DNA of 64,000 nt. Origin: an uncultured Selenomonas sp. GTDB taxonomy: Bacteria; Bacillota; Negativicutes; Selenomonadales; Selenomonadaceae. The notes beneath the pieces were generated by a model, which was not told the DNA's origin, did no database searches, and was given only the letters and a program-made list of their open reading frames with translations. Position 1 is the first letter of the stretch, and each line of letters opens with the position of its first letter. Below are positions 17,209 to 25,539 of this stretch, one piece after another. The translations under genes and the position numbers were made by a program. The stretch is taken from the NCBI GenBank assembly GCA_934202005.1, contig CAKPXP010000007.1, positions 23,282-87,281 on the forward strand. Direction: 5' to 3'.

Positions 17209-18039
17209 TCAGCTCTTGATCCAGCCGAAGCGCTCGAAGATCGGCGTATAGCGGATGCGCTCGAGGAACGACTTGTTCGTATCCTCCGTATGGAACACTG
17301 GCACGCGCTCCAGCGCGTAGATGTTGCTCGCCTTGTCCACATTGCCGTACTTGATGGTGAACGCCGCCTTGTAGCCGGCCTCCTTCACGAGCTCCGCGAT
17401 GTGCAGGTTGTAGGTGCCCGTCGGATACGCCATATAGTCGACGCTGTGGCCGAGCTCCTTCTCGATCTTCTTCTTCGAGTCCACGAGCTCGGTGCGCAGC
17501 TCGTCATCCGTGAGGTCGGTCATGGACTTATGATCGACCGTATGCGACTGGATGGAGATACCGTTCTCATTCATCTCGCGCGCCTGGTCCCAGGTCAGGT
17601 AGTTCGGATAGACGCCGAGGAAACTCGAGATCACGAAGACCGTCGCCTTGAAATCGTATTTCTTCAAAATCGGATAGGCGTTCTGGTAGTTGTCCTCATA
17701 GCCGTCGTCGAACGTGATGAGCACCGGATTCTCCGGCAGCTCGGCATTGCCTGCGAGGCTGTCGTAGAGCTCATCCGGCGTGATCGTATGGTAGCCGTTC
17801 TCGCTCAGATACTTCATCTGCCGGTCGAAATCCTCCGGCAGCACAGAGAGCGAGATATTCATATTGTCGACCTTGTGGTAATTGAGCACGAGCACCTTGG
17901 TGCCGTTCTCGCTGTCCGCGACCATGCTCGCCGTCATCGGCTTCGGGCTCGCGAGCAGGAAAGGGATCGCGAGCAGCAGCACGAGCAGCAGCAATCGCAG
18001 CCGCCAGCGCGGACGTCCCTCGGAGCGAAAAGATATCAC
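17209..18039 (-). CDS. Membrane-anchored polysaccharide deacetylase
   Basis: 276 residues from a GTG at 18039, with AAGGAGG 8 nt upstream. A basic N-terminus and one hydrophobic segment (LLLLVLLLAIPFLL) anchor or export it. The NodB/CE4 domain shows VLNYHKV, TFDDGYEDN (metal-binding and catalytic Asp pair), SHTVDHKSM (the two metal His) and YPTGTYN. Such enzymes N-deacetylate GlcNAc or MurNAc polymers at the cell surface. The substrate (peptidoglycan or exopolysaccharide) cannot be told; the layout resembles PgaB-like enzymes without the second domain. The next gene upstream, 20-odd nt away, is the Lgt-like protein. Confidence 0.9.
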   Translation of the reverse strand: MISFRSEGRPRWRLRLLLLVLLLAIPFLLASPKPMTASMVADSENGTKVLVLNYHKVDNMNISLSVLPEDFDRQMKYLSENGYHTITPDELYDSLAGNAELPENPVLITFDDGYEDNYQNAYPILKKYDFKATVFVISSFLGVYPNYLTWDQAREMNENGISIQSHTVDHKSMTDLTDDELRTELVDSKKKIEKELGHSVDYMAYPTGTYNLHIAELVKEAGYKAAFTIKYGNVDKASNIYALERVPVFHTEDTNKSFLERIRYTPIFERFGWIKS

Positions 18040-18059
18040 GAAGACTCCTCCTTACGGAA

Positions 18060-18866
18060 TCACGAAAACAGACTCTGGCGCGTGCGGCTCCGCACGACGA
18101 AGAGCGCGATGGCAGCGAGCAGCGTCCCGCCGGAGAGCAGCCGCCCCAGCGGCAGCACGCTCCCAGGATCCGAGCTCAGGTAGAAAAAACCGCAGCCGAG
18201 CCGCACCGCGGCCGCGAGCCCTAGCCCCAGCAGGAAGAGGCAGCCGGGCCGCAGGCAGTGCAGGAACCTCCCGTCGACGAACGCCGCCAGCGCGACGAGC
18301 ACGAACACCGCCAGCTGCAGCCCTGCCTGATAGAGCGCGATGGGAAAGAAATAGAGCATATCCTGGAAGCCCATCGGCCGGTACCGGTACTCGACATACT
18401 CCGCGAGCGTGTGGTCGTTCGGCAGATCCGGCGGGAACGGCGAGCCCATCGTGAGCTGCATCCCGAAAATGCCCAGCTCGTGCACCGCGATCGCCACGAG
18501 GAACGCCGGCACGAGCAGATCCAGCCAGTGCCAGGCACTCACGCCCTGGACCAGGCTGTAGGCCACGACCGCCAGCAGGAAGCCCAGCATCCCGCCGTAG
18601 AACGACAGCCCGCCCTGCCAGATGCAGAGCACCGTGAGCAAATGGCTCGCATAATCAGCGAAATGATGCAGCACGAAGCCCAGCCGGCCGCAGACGAGCG
18701 CCGCCGGCAGCCCCAAGAGCAAGAGATCGAGCAGCGTCCCCGTCCGCTCGCCGTGCAGGCGCACATTCATCCAGTCGACAGCCGCGCCGACCAGCACCGC
18801 CGCGAGAACCACCAAGCCGTACGTATAGATGGGCAGCCCGAAGACCGTCCCCACAATCAGGCCCAA
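18060..18866 (-). CDS. Lgt-like integral membrane protein, probably non-canonical
   Basis: About 268 residues from TTG at 18866 (ACAGGAG upstream; a TTG at 18884 is the alternative). Seven or so hydrophobic helices, and the sequence around LPIYTYGLVV and IWQGGLSFYGGMLGFLLAVV matches prolipoprotein diacylglyceryl transferase. Residues critical in E. coli Lgt are changed: SFHGG reads SFYGG, and the GRIGNFxNGE block holding the essential Arg/Asn/Glu reads VHELGIFGMQLTMG. The C-terminal conserved region is also unlike Lgt. It is probably a paralogue with a different or lost activity rather than the housekeeping lgt. It likely shares a transcript with the deacetylase downstream. Confidence 0.75.
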   Translation of the reverse strand: MGLIVGTVFGLPIYTYGLVVLAAVLVGAAVDWMNVRLHGERTGTLLDLLLLGLPAALVCGRLGFVLHHFADYASHLLTVLCIWQGGLSFYGGMLGFLLAVVAYSLVQGVSAWHWLDLLVPAFLVAIAVHELGIFGMQLTMGSPFPPDLPNDHTLAEYVEYRYRPMGFQDMLYFFPIALYQAGLQLAVFVLVALAAFVDGRFLHCLRPGCLFLLGLGLAAAVRLGCGFFYLSSDPGSVLPLGRLLSGGTLLAAIALFVVRSRTRQSLFS

Positions 18867-19109
18867 AGAAACCACTCCTGTCAAGCATTTATGTCTTCCT
18901 TATTTTAGCGCGAAGTAAAGGAAAATTCCAGTCCTCCGCGCACATCTGCAAGAATTCTCTTTTTTGTAACAACGGATAATGAAATGCACGGGAAACTATG
19001 CTATAATGCGAAACAGATGGCAGGAATACCCCATGAGGGTTTTCTGCCGCAGGGTGTCTCTGGGATACCCGGAAATGTTTCGCCAGCAATCTTGTCAGGA
19101 GGTTTTAAC

Positions 19110-19313
19110 ATGGCAATTACAAAAGATATGAGCATCCTCGAAGTCGTCCAGAAATATCCGGACACGGCAGAAGTCTTCATGAGCGCCGGCATGGGCTGCC
19201 TCGGCTGCGCCGCTGCGCACTTCGAGAACATCGAGCAGGGCGCGCTCGCGCACGGCATCGACGTCGACGCCCTCATCCAGGGCCTCAACGACTGCGTCGG
19301 CGCCGCGGAGTAA
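19110..19313 (+). CDS. DUF1858 redox-disulfide protein
   Basis: 67 residues from ATG at 19110, with AGGAGG 8 nt upstream. MAITKDMSILEVVQKYPDTA followed by GMGCLGCAAAHFENIEQGA matches the DUF1858 family (hybrid-cluster-protein-associated redox disulfide domain), with the CLGC pair and a hydrophobic pocket. These small proteins are thought to act in redox or metal handling. A TATAAT lies about 105 nt upstream and a strong terminator follows, so it is monocistronic. Confidence 0.88.
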   Translation: MAITKDMSILEVVQKYPDTAEVFMSAGMGCLGCAAAHFENIEQGALAHGIDVDALIQGLNDCVGAAE

Positions 19314-19329
19314 AGCGCGCACGAAACGA

Positions 19330-19371
19330 GGCGGGACGGCTGCCACTGGCAGCCATCCCGCCTCTTTTTGC
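19330..19371 (+). terminator. Terminator after DUF1858 gene
   Basis: GAGGCGGGACGGCTGCCA, short loop, GGCAGCCATCCCGCCTC, then TTTTT. Confidence 0.88.
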
Positions 19372-19379
19372 ATACGCAC

Positions 19380-19422
19380 CATATAAAACCACGCGACAGC
19401 ACCATATAAAATCACGCGATAA
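19380..19422. repeat. Short tandem repeat
   Basis: ACCATATAAAACCACGCGAC at 19380 and ACCATATAAAATCACGCGAT at 19403 are near-identical 20-mers 23 bp apart, between two hairpins. Confidence 0.6.
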
Positions 19423-19430
19423 AAATATGA

Positions 19431-19468
19431 GAGGCGGCTGCCCGAGCTTGCTCCGGCAGCCGCCTCTC
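19431..19468 (-). terminator. Hairpin downstream of the small ORF at 19580
   Basis: GAGGCGGCTGCC, loop, GGCAGCCGCCTC. On the minus strand it is followed by an AT-rich stretch including TTTTTAT, so it can end the transcript from 20043. Confidence 0.55.
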
Positions 19469-19579
19469 CTCGTCAGGAACGATCCTTATCTATTGCCTGC
19501 ATTCGTGCGGTGGGAAGGGCGTATCTCCACATATCTCGTGACCAGCTTCCGCTGCCGCCCTCCTGCATGGCATTTCACA

Positions 19580-19843
19580 TCATGCAACTCCCTCGTTCAC
19601 TTTATCAACAACACGGCAATCGAGCCACTCTGCTACTGCCTGCTGATCTGAAGATTTTGCGGTCTTCCGATCACGGCCGACCCTGTCATCTGCAGCGGCA
19701 AAGCTTGCAAAATCTGCATGTCCCATGAGCCTTGCTGCCTTGGTGAACTGCTTCGTGCGGACAGGTACTTCTACCTCTTCCATCCACTGGGAATAAACTC
19801 TGACTTTCATGATGATACTCTCCTCACATTCTTGCTTGGCCAT
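19580..19843 (-). CDS. Small hypothetical protein behind a consensus promoter
   Basis: 87 residues from ATG at 19843 (GAGGAGG upstream) or 76 from ATG at 19810 (GAGGAGA upstream); both starts have good ribosome sites. The sequence includes MKVRVYSQWMEEVEVPVRT, KQFTKAARLMGHADFASFAA and a charged C-terminus, with no cysteine pair, signal or transmembrane segment. I do not recognise a family. It is reached by a perfect TTGACA-N17-TATAAT promoter about 200 nt upstream next to a 17-bp palindrome, a layout typical of autoregulated small modules such as toxin-antitoxin or regulator genes. Confidence 0.5.
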   Translation of the reverse strand: MAKQECEESIIMKVRVYSQWMEEVEVPVRTKQFTKAARLMGHADFASFAAADDRVGRDRKTAKSSDQQAVAEWLDCRVVDKVNEGVA

Positions 19844-20049
19844 CCGGAACGACCCTCCTCAGTCTCTTCCTGGCCTACCGATCAGACATCTGCCAGATGT
19901 CTTTCCTTTGCAAGTATTATCGGAAATTACCACCCAGAAATCAAGTGCATGATGCAGAAATCTTATTACGACTTTTGTACTACTATCCTTCCCTTCTCCC
20001 GGGAGCCCCACTCCCGTCTCGGCTGCTTTCTTTCCTTATCTTTGTCTTT

Positions 20050-20116
20050 ATTATATTCCATCTTTTGTACTCTGTCAACTGTTTTGGAATTATTTTTTAT
20101 TGTATCCTGGATACAA
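20050..20116 (-). promoter_or_regulatory. Perfect sigma-70 promoter with upstream palindrome
   Basis: On the minus strand TTGACA (20078-20073), a 17-nt spacer and TATAAT (20055-20050) match consensus fully. The palindrome TTGTATCC-T-GGATACAA lies at 20100-20116, upstream of the -35. The start would be near 20043, giving a leader of about 200 nt with two hairpins (GGGAG/CTCCC near 20010; GACATCTG/CAGATGTC at 19885-19901). Confidence 0.75.
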
Positions 20117-20165
20117 GCTGCGATTTTCTCTTAATTTGTCGTTATTTCCGCACAACGATGACGTT

Positions 20166-21017
20166 TCAGCCGAGCGGCACTTCCGTGCGCTTGCGCTGCT
20201 CGAAATGCAGGAGGTGCGTGTAGCCGAAGTCCCGTGCGTAGGCGACGGCCTCGTCGTTATACGCGCCGCAGTCCTCCGGCTTGTGCGCGTCGGACGAGGT
20301 GATGATGGGCAGGTCGCAGCGCGCGGCCACGCGCATGAAGTCCGGATACGGGGAGATCTCCTTGATCGGATAGCGGTAGTAGGTGCCCGTGTTGACGTCG
20401 ACGGCCATGTGCGCTTTCGCCATCGCGCGCGCGACGCGCTCGAGGTACGGCGTCACGTCGAAGTCCGGCAGATAGCGGAACAGCCGGATGTTGAACGGGT
20501 GGCCGAGCACGTCGTAGAGACCGCTCGCCGCGAGCTTCTCCACCTCCTCGGCGTACCAGTCATAGATCTCCTCGAGCGGATGGCGGTCCCACTCCGCCTT
20601 GATCTCCGCGGAGTCGTACGCCCAGCCGCGCAGGAAATGCACTGAGCCGATGATGTAGTCGAACGGATAGTCCCGCAGGATATCGCGCACCTTGTCCTGC
20701 TCCTCGAAGTTGCAGACCTCGATGCCCGTCTTGACCGAGGGATGGCGCCTGCGGAGCTTTTCCATGAAGCGGAAATAGTCGTCGAGCGTATACTTGAACT
20801 TGTTCGACTTCAGCCATTTCTTCTGGAACGTGCCGATGAAGCTGTCGTCGAGGATGAGGTCGTGGTAGTAAAGCGCCTCGAACTCCGGGAACGTGTGGCT
20901 GTGCTCGCTGATGCCGATCTCGTCGATCCCGCGCCGCTTCGCCGCCTCGAAGAATCCCTCCGCCCACGCTTCATCGTAGGAGCCTTTCTCAAAGTGCATG
21001 TGGTAATCGAGTTTCAT
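20166..21017 (-). CDS. PHP-domain histidinol-phosphatase-type hydrolase
   Basis: 283 residues from ATG at 21017, with AAGGAGG upstream. Metal ligands of the PHP fold are visible in DYHMHFEKG, ISEHSHT, TGIEVCN, GSVHFL, DVLGHPFN and TSSDAHKPE. HisK-type enzymes remove phosphate from histidinol phosphate in histidine synthesis. No other his gene is adjacent, so another phosphoester substrate is possible. Monocistronic in appearance. Confidence 0.85.
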   Translation of the reverse strand: MKLDYHMHFEKGSYDEAWAEGFFEAAKRRGIDEIGISEHSHTFPEFEALYYHDLILDDSFIGTFQKKWLKSNKFKYTLDDYFRFMEKLRRRHPSVKTGIEVCNFEEQDKVRDILRDYPFDYIIGSVHFLRGWAYDSAEIKAEWDRHPLEEIYDWYAEEVEKLAASGLYDVLGHPFNIRLFRYLPDFDVTPYLERVARAMAKAHMAVDVNTGTYYRYPIKEISPYPDFMRVAARCDLPIITSSDAHKPEDCGAYNDEAVAYARDFGYTHLLHFEQRKRTEVPLG

Positions 21018-21150
21018 CTCGCTCTTCCTCCTTTTCCCCCGGCCGCCTGCAGCCGCCAGGGCATACGCGCCAGCAAATCCGCGCGCCGCTTCCTCCTCTC
21101 GCCCCCGGCAAAGCGCAGCTTCCGCTGCGGCCGCGGCGCATCTCCCAAGG

Positions 21151-21203
21151 GCACAGCGCAGCCACACAGAGTCGGGCACCTCATTTCATCAGCAAATCCT
21201 ACG
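21151..21203 (-). repeat. Repeat family 1, truncated end
   Basis: ACAGCGCAGCCAC...GGCACCTCATTTCATCAGCA followed by AATCC matches the left end of family 1 in reverse orientation; the rest of the element is missing. Confidence 0.5.
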
Positions 21204-21237
21204 AGAAAAGCCGGCGGACACATGTCCCCGGCTCGTC

Positions 21238-22044
21238 TCATATAAGTCCCTTCGCCATGAGCTGACGGATGCCGAGGAGCACGCCGCCCTCCTCGTTGCT
21301 CGCCGTCTCGTAGCGCGCCGCCGCCTTGACGGCGGGATGCGCGTTGGCCATCGCGAAACTATAGCCCACAGCGCCGAGCATCTCGCGGTCGTTGAGATAG
21401 TCGCCGAACGCCGCGCACTCCTCCGGCCGGATGCCGAAGTGCTTCTGCATCGCGCGCACGGCGATGCCCTTGTTCGCGCCGGGCGCCATGATGTCGAGCC
21501 AGTAGTCGCTCGAGAGCACGACCTGCTGCGCAGTGCGCCATTTCTCGACGAGCGGCTCGATGCGCTCCTTGGAATGCGCCGTCACGTCGAAAAAAGACAC
21601 CTTGACGCACGTATCCTCCACCGCAGCGAACGATGGCACCCAGGCCGCGTGCGTATAGTATTTCCGCAGCTCGGCGACGTTCTCCTCGCTGCGCTGCGAC
21701 GCGAGCGCATAGGCGTCCCGCAGGCCGCAGAACACGCAGAAAATGCCGGGATCCGCGGCGTACACCTCCTCGAGGATCGCGTGCGCCGCCGCCTGCTCCA
21801 TCGGCCATGTGAAAAGCGTCTCGCCCCGGTAGACGACGTTCGTGCCGTTCTCCGCGAGGAAGAGGAACTCGTCCTCGTAGCGCGGGAAACTCTCGGCGAG
21901 CGAGAAATACTGCCGCCCGCTCGCGGGGGCGAAGCGCACGCCGCGCGCGGCAAGCTCCGCCGCGAGCGCGTCGAAGCCCTCCGGCACCTGTCCCCTGCCG
22001 TCGAGCAGCGTGCCGTCCATATCGGAAAAAATCATCTTGATCAT
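21238..22044 (-). CDS. HAD-superfamily Cof-type phosphatase
   Basis: 268 residues from ATG at 22044, with AGAGGAGA upstream. Motif I is FSDMDGTLLD, motif II lies in PASGRQY, motif III is the lysine of GANKGIAVRAM, and motif IV is FGDYLNDREML, followed by SFAMANAHPAVKAAARYETA, the signature end of type IIB (Cof) phosphatases. They dephosphorylate sugar phosphates and cofactors; the substrate is unknown. Confidence 0.9.
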   Translation of the reverse strand: MIKMIFSDMDGTLLDGRGQVPEGFDALAAELAARGVRFAPASGRQYFSLAESFPRYEDEFLFLAENGTNVVYRGETLFTWPMEQAAAHAILEEVYAADPGIFCVFCGLRDAYALASQRSEENVAELRKYYTHAAWVPSFAAVEDTCVKVSFFDVTAHSKERIEPLVEKWRTAQQVVLSSDYWLDIMAPGANKGIAVRAMQKHFGIRPEECAAFGDYLNDREMLGAVGYSFAMANAHPAVKAAARYETASNEEGGVLLGIRQLMAKGLI

Positions 22045-22226
22045 ACGTTCTCCTCTGTCTGTGCCTGCGGCTCGCGCCGCCCATATCACGTCACACCTCA
22101 TTATAACACGTGCCGCGCCCTGGAAAAAGAAAAAAGCGGCCGCCCGGCCACCAAATACGCCGCACGCCGCAAAGCCGCTGCCAGACCGCGGAGCAAACGG
22201 AAAATACAGCCGCCGCAAACGGCCTC

Positions 22227-22898
22227 TCACCGTTCCACGCGCACCTCGCGGGCAGGCGTGAACCGCCAGCGCGCGTCGGCGAGCGCGTCGGCGAGCGCCG
22301 TGTCATGCGTCGAGAAGAGCACCGTCTTGCCCGCCCGCTTGAGCGCGCGCAGGAAGTCCGTGAGCCACGCGGCCCCCGCCTCGTCGAGCGCCGCGAGCGG
22401 CTCGTCGAGCGTCCAGACCGCGGGATTCATCGTGAGGACGGCGGCGATGGCCGTCCGCTTCTGCTCGCCGCCGGAGAGCGTATAGGGGGCGCGCGCCGCG
22501 AGGTGCTCGATGCCGCAGAGCGCGAGCGCGTCCTCGACGCGCTGCCGCACCTCAGCCGCGGAGAACCCCATCTGCTCCGGCCCGAACGCGAGCTCCTCCC
22601 AGACGCTCGCCGAGAAGAGCTGCACGGCGGGATTCTGCCAGACATAGCCCACGCGCTGATGGAACCATTTCGCGTAGCGATGCTCCCGCATGCGCCGCGC
22701 CGTGATCTCCGTGCCCTCGAAGAGATACCGCCCGACCTCCGGGAAAATCAGCCCGTTCATGAGGCGCAGGAGCGTCGATTTCCCCGCGCCGTTCGGCCCG
22801 AGGAGCGCGACCGTCTCCCCTTTCGCCGCCGCGGCGGTCACATGGCGGAGCGCGGGCGCGCCGTCATAGGCAAAGCAGACATCATCTAGCTCGATCAT
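22227..22898 (-). CDS. cbiO: Nickel/cobalt ECF importer ATPase
   Basis: 223 residues. ATG at 22898 overlaps the cbiQ stop codon (ATGA). ABC ATPase motifs are in order: LLGPNGAGKST (Walker A), the Q-loop VWQNPAVQLFSASVWEE, LSGGEQKR signature, WTLDEPLAALD (Walker B) and the switch STHD. The NPAVQLF Q-loop is typical of ECF-type ATPases (CbiO/NikO/EcfA). It powers metal import with CbiQ and CbiM. Last gene of cbiM-cbiQ-cbiO; nearby larE suggests nickel as cargo. Confidence 0.93.
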   Translation of the reverse strand: MIELDDVCFAYDGAPALRHVTAAAAKGETVALLGPNGAGKSTLLRLMNGLIFPEVGRYLFEGTEITARRMREHRYAKWFHQRVGYVWQNPAVQLFSASVWEELAFGPEQMGFSAAEVRQRVEDALALCGIEHLAARAPYTLSGGEQKRTAIAAVLTMNPAVWTLDEPLAALDEAGAAWLTDFLRALKRAGKTVLFSTHDTALADALADARWRFTPAREVRVER

Positions 22899-23713
22899 CC
22901 AAGCACCCCCCAGCGCGCGAGCGCGCCCTCCAGCCAGAGAAACAGCAAACCATCCAGCACCGCGGCGAGCGGCGGCAGCCACACGCCCGCCGCGCCGGTC
23001 CCCGCCGCCTTGCGGGCGCGCGGATACTCCCCCGTGAAGCCGCGGCAGACCATCGCCTCATACGTCGCCTCCGAGAGCCGCTGCGCGCGCAAAAAGAGCG
23101 TGCCGAGCACAGCGCCCGCCGCGCGCTGCTTCCTGCGGTTCCTCCCGACGGAGCGCATCTTGAGCGCCGTGAGCAGCGCTCCCGCCTCCTCGCCGAGCAG
23201 GAAGATGCCCCGCAGCGTCGTATCGAGCAAAAAAATCACCGTCTGCGGCACGCGCAGCGACGCGAGCGCCCCCGTGAGCGCGTGCCAGGGCACCGTCTCC
23301 CCCACGAGCAGCACCGCCCCCAGCGTCAGGAATGTCTTGACGGGCAGGAGCAGCGCGCGCCCGGCGCCCCAGAAGACCGCCGGCGCCGCGAGCAGCAGGG
23401 AAAAGGCCGCCGCCGCGAGCGCCCCGCCGAACACGCGCCGGAGAGAGCGCCCGTCGCAAAGCATCAGCGCCGCGAGCAGCAGCGCGAGCTGGCAGCCGAG
23501 GAACGGCAGCCCCACCGCGAGCGCCGTGAGGAGCACCCAGCAGAAAAGCAGCGCCAGAAGCCCCCGCGGCGACCACCGGAGCGCGCGCCCCCCATCGCGC
23601 CGCAGCGACGCGAGCGCCTGCATGATACGCAAAAAAGACCGGGACAAGAACGCGTCCCGATCTCTCGTCGGCCGATATGCCTCATCCGTGCGGGCCCAGG
23701 CCGGAAGTTCCAT
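22895..23713 (-). CDS. cbiQ: Nickel/cobalt ECF importer T component
   Basis: 272 residues from ATG at 23713 (GAGGCGG upstream), 14 nt after the cbiM stop codon. N-terminal soluble part (PAWARTDEAYRPTRDRDAFL), several hydrophobic helices, and coupling-helix sequences such as LKMRSVGRNRRKQ and EATYEAMVCRGFTGEYP, typical of CbiQ/EcfT. It joins the substrate component to the ATPase. The open frame continues far upstream in the wrong frame of cbiM; that part is not coding. Confidence 0.92.
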   Translation of the reverse strand: MELPAWARTDEAYRPTRDRDAFLSRSFLRIMQALASLRRDGGRALRWSPRGLLALLFCWVLLTALAVGLPFLGCQLALLLAALMLCDGRSLRRVFGGALAAAAFSLLLAAPAVFWGAGRALLLPVKTFLTLGAVLLVGETVPWHALTGALASLRVPQTVIFLLDTTLRGIFLLGEEAGALLTALKMRSVGRNRRKQRAAGAVLGTLFLRAQRLSEATYEAMVCRGFTGEYPRARKAAGTGAAGVWLPPLAAVLDGLLFLWLEGALARWGVLG

Positions 23714-23727
23714 GAAAACCGCCTCTT

Positions 23728-24735
23728 TCAGCACCCCGCGGACGGCGCGCCATAGTCCGTACGCGGCCGCCGCAGCGTGGCCGCGAGCTTGAAGAAAATC
23801 ACGAGCAGCGCCGTGCCGATCACGGCGGAAAGGATATAGCCGAGCGCCTCGGGCATCCCGGCGACCGCATAGTCCGGCAGCAGCGCCGGGAGCGAGAATC
23901 CCTGCGTCATGCCCGAGGGCGTATAGCCAAGCGGCGCGCCGAGCTCCGCCGTCTCCCGAAGCTCCTCCGCGTCCCACTCGCCCCAGGCCGTGCCCGCGGC
24001 GAGCAGGCCGAGCGGCGTCGCCGCGATGAGCAGCGCGAGCAGGCCGTAGACCGCGCGCGGCGCACGGGCGCGCGCGCCGCGCACGAGCTCCGGCGCCGCC
24101 TTTTTCAAATAGGCGAGCACCGCCGTCGTGAAGACGACCTCCGCGAAGCCGAACAACGTCAGATGACCGACCATCATCGCGGGGATGGAAACGGAGAGCG
24201 GATACGGGCAGTAGAGCGCCTGCCCCGCCGCGTCGTGGAAGAGCAGCGGCTGGACGCCGAACTCGATGGCCGCGAGCAGCGCGGCGAGGTTGATGCCCGC
24301 GTAGGCGCCCGCGCCCGCCGCCACGAGCGCATGCCCCGGTAGCACGCGGCGCACCGCGCGGCAGGCCGCCCAGCCCGCAAGCGGCAGCGCGAATGCCATG
24401 TTGAAGCAGTTCGCGCCGAACGCGAGGATGCCGCCATCCCCGAAAAAGAGCGCCTGCACGAAGAGCGCCGTACTCACCGCGAGGCACGCACCCCACGGGC
24501 CGAAGAGCAGCGCGAGCAGCACGCCGCCCACGGCGTGCCCCGTCGTGCCGCCCGGCAGCGGCAGATTGAACATCATCGCGAGGAACGAAAACGCCGCGCC
24601 GATGCCGAGCAGCGGCAGCCGCTCCCGCGGGATCTCCTTTTTCACCTTGCTCACCGCGATGAGCCAGACCGGCAGCATCGCCGCCCCCATCACCGCGCAC
24701 GTCTGCGGACTCAGATAGTTCTCTGGAATATGCAA
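23728..24735 (-). CDS. cbiM: Nickel/cobalt ECF importer substrate component (CbiM/NikM with fused C-terminal part)
   Basis: 335 residues. The start is TTG at 24735 (GGAGGAGAGCCA upstream), giving the obligatory N-terminus Met-His-Ile-Pro, where Met1 and His2 bind the metal. The CbiM core includes PLPGGTTGHAVGGVLLALLF and FGANCFNMAFALP. A C-terminal extension with two more hydrophobic segments and a periplasmic loop (GYTPSGMTQGFSLPALLPDY) replaces the separate CbiN/NikN subunit; a fused form is common for nickel. First gene of the operon. Confidence 0.92.
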   Translation of the reverse strand: MHIPENYLSPQTCAVMGAAMLPVWLIAVSKVKKEIPRERLPLLGIGAAFSFLAMMFNLPLPGGTTGHAVGGVLLALLFGPWGACLAVSTALFVQALFFGDGGILAFGANCFNMAFALPLAGWAACRAVRRVLPGHALVAAGAGAYAGINLAALLAAIEFGVQPLLFHDAAGQALYCPYPLSVSIPAMMVGHLTLFGFAEVVFTTAVLAYLKKAAPELVRGARARAPRAVYGLLALLIAATPLGLLAAGTAWGEWDAEELRETAELGAPLGYTPSGMTQGFSLPALLPDYAVAGMPEALGYILSAVIGTALLVIFFKLAATLRRPRTDYGAPSAGC

Positions 24736-25105
24736 TGGCTCTCCTCCTCTGCCGCCCGGCTGAACGCAGCGGGACGGGACACGCAGGGAAACGCGGATGA
24801 GCGTCAAGCGCAGCGGCGGTGGAAAGGATGATCCCGGCATGATCCCCCGCCGTGCCGCACCTCTTCCACCGCTGCGCCGCATTTCCCTGTGAAAGACATC
24901 ATAAATTCTTTTTCATCTTAACGCAGGAAACGCCCCGGCGGAAGCCCCCAAGGGGGATGACGCCGCCAAAATCCGCCTGGGCCGCTCAGCGCCGCGGACG
25001 CGGCAGCCTCCCGCGATGCCGCTGACGCGGGCAGCGCGCCCCTCGTCAGCGCGGCGCGAGACGCCGGCAGGGCGTCTTTCGCGCGGCCAGGCGGCGACAC
25101 GCCCC
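24736..25105. other. Region upstream of cbiM with a long inverted repeat
   Basis: Between 24775 and 24895 an imperfect inverted repeat (CAGGGAAA-YGCGG...CGCAGCGG...TGGAAA and its complement) surrounds sequence like family-2 repeats (GTGGAAGAGGTGCGGCACGG). It would form a long hairpin in the cbiM leader. I did not find the conserved core of the cobalamin riboswitch. 24910-25105 shows nothing recognisable. Confidence 0.45.
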
Positions 25106-25393
25106 TCACTCCCGCAGCAGCTGCCGCCGCGCGTAGAGATCCGTCGCGGTGTCGAGCATCTCCTTCCACGAGCCGAACCGCGTCGCGCGCCGCACATACG
25201 CGTCCATCTCCTCCTCCGGCAGCGCCTCGAACTCCGCCTGCGAGCGCACGCGGGAACGCCCGCCCGCGAGGAACCGCTCGAACGAGCGGCAATGCGTGAA
25301 CCGCCGCATGAACGAGCGGTCGAAAAGCTCCGAAAAATCCACCGCCTGCGGCAATCTGCCCGGCAGCTGGTAATACCCTGTAATCTTCACCAT
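25106..25393 (-). CDS. Small conserved-looking hypothetical protein
   Basis: 95 residues from ATG at 25393 with GGGGAG 7 nt upstream. It begins MVKITGYYQLPGRLPQAVDF and contains FMRRFTHCRSFERFLAGGRS and MDAYVRRATRFGSWKEMLDT. Predicted soluble and helical, without signal peptide. I do not recognise the family. Its codon use is like the surrounding genes. It could be co-expressed with larE upstream (gap about 145 nt). Confidence 0.6.
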   Translation of the reverse strand: MVKITGYYQLPGRLPQAVDFSELFDRSFMRRFTHCRSFERFLAGGRSRVRSQAEFEALPEEEMDAYVRRATRFGSWKEMLDTATDLYARRQLLRE

Positions 25394-25539
25394 GTCAATC
25401 TCCCCTTCGTGCGCGCACCTTGACGCGCGTCTGCCGCCCGGGCGCGCGTCAGGCCATCTCGGCACGCGCTGTCCCGCGGGGCGCCGTCACCCTCGGCGCG
25501 CCCCGGCCCTTCGTGCGCCATCCGCGCCCCGGCGAAAAC

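Noticed and set aside
19380..19422. CRISPR-like array
   Set aside because: Only two units of 20 bp with a 3-bp gap; no array was found anywhere in the window.
22895..24700. 601-codon reading of the cbiQ frame
   Set aside because: The first 330 codons lie in the wrong frame of cbiM; the real cbiQ starts at 23713 with a ribosome site.
24736..24900. Cobalamin riboswitch upstream of cbiM
   Set aside because: The conserved B12-box and core sequences were not found; the region is better explained as an inverted repeat.
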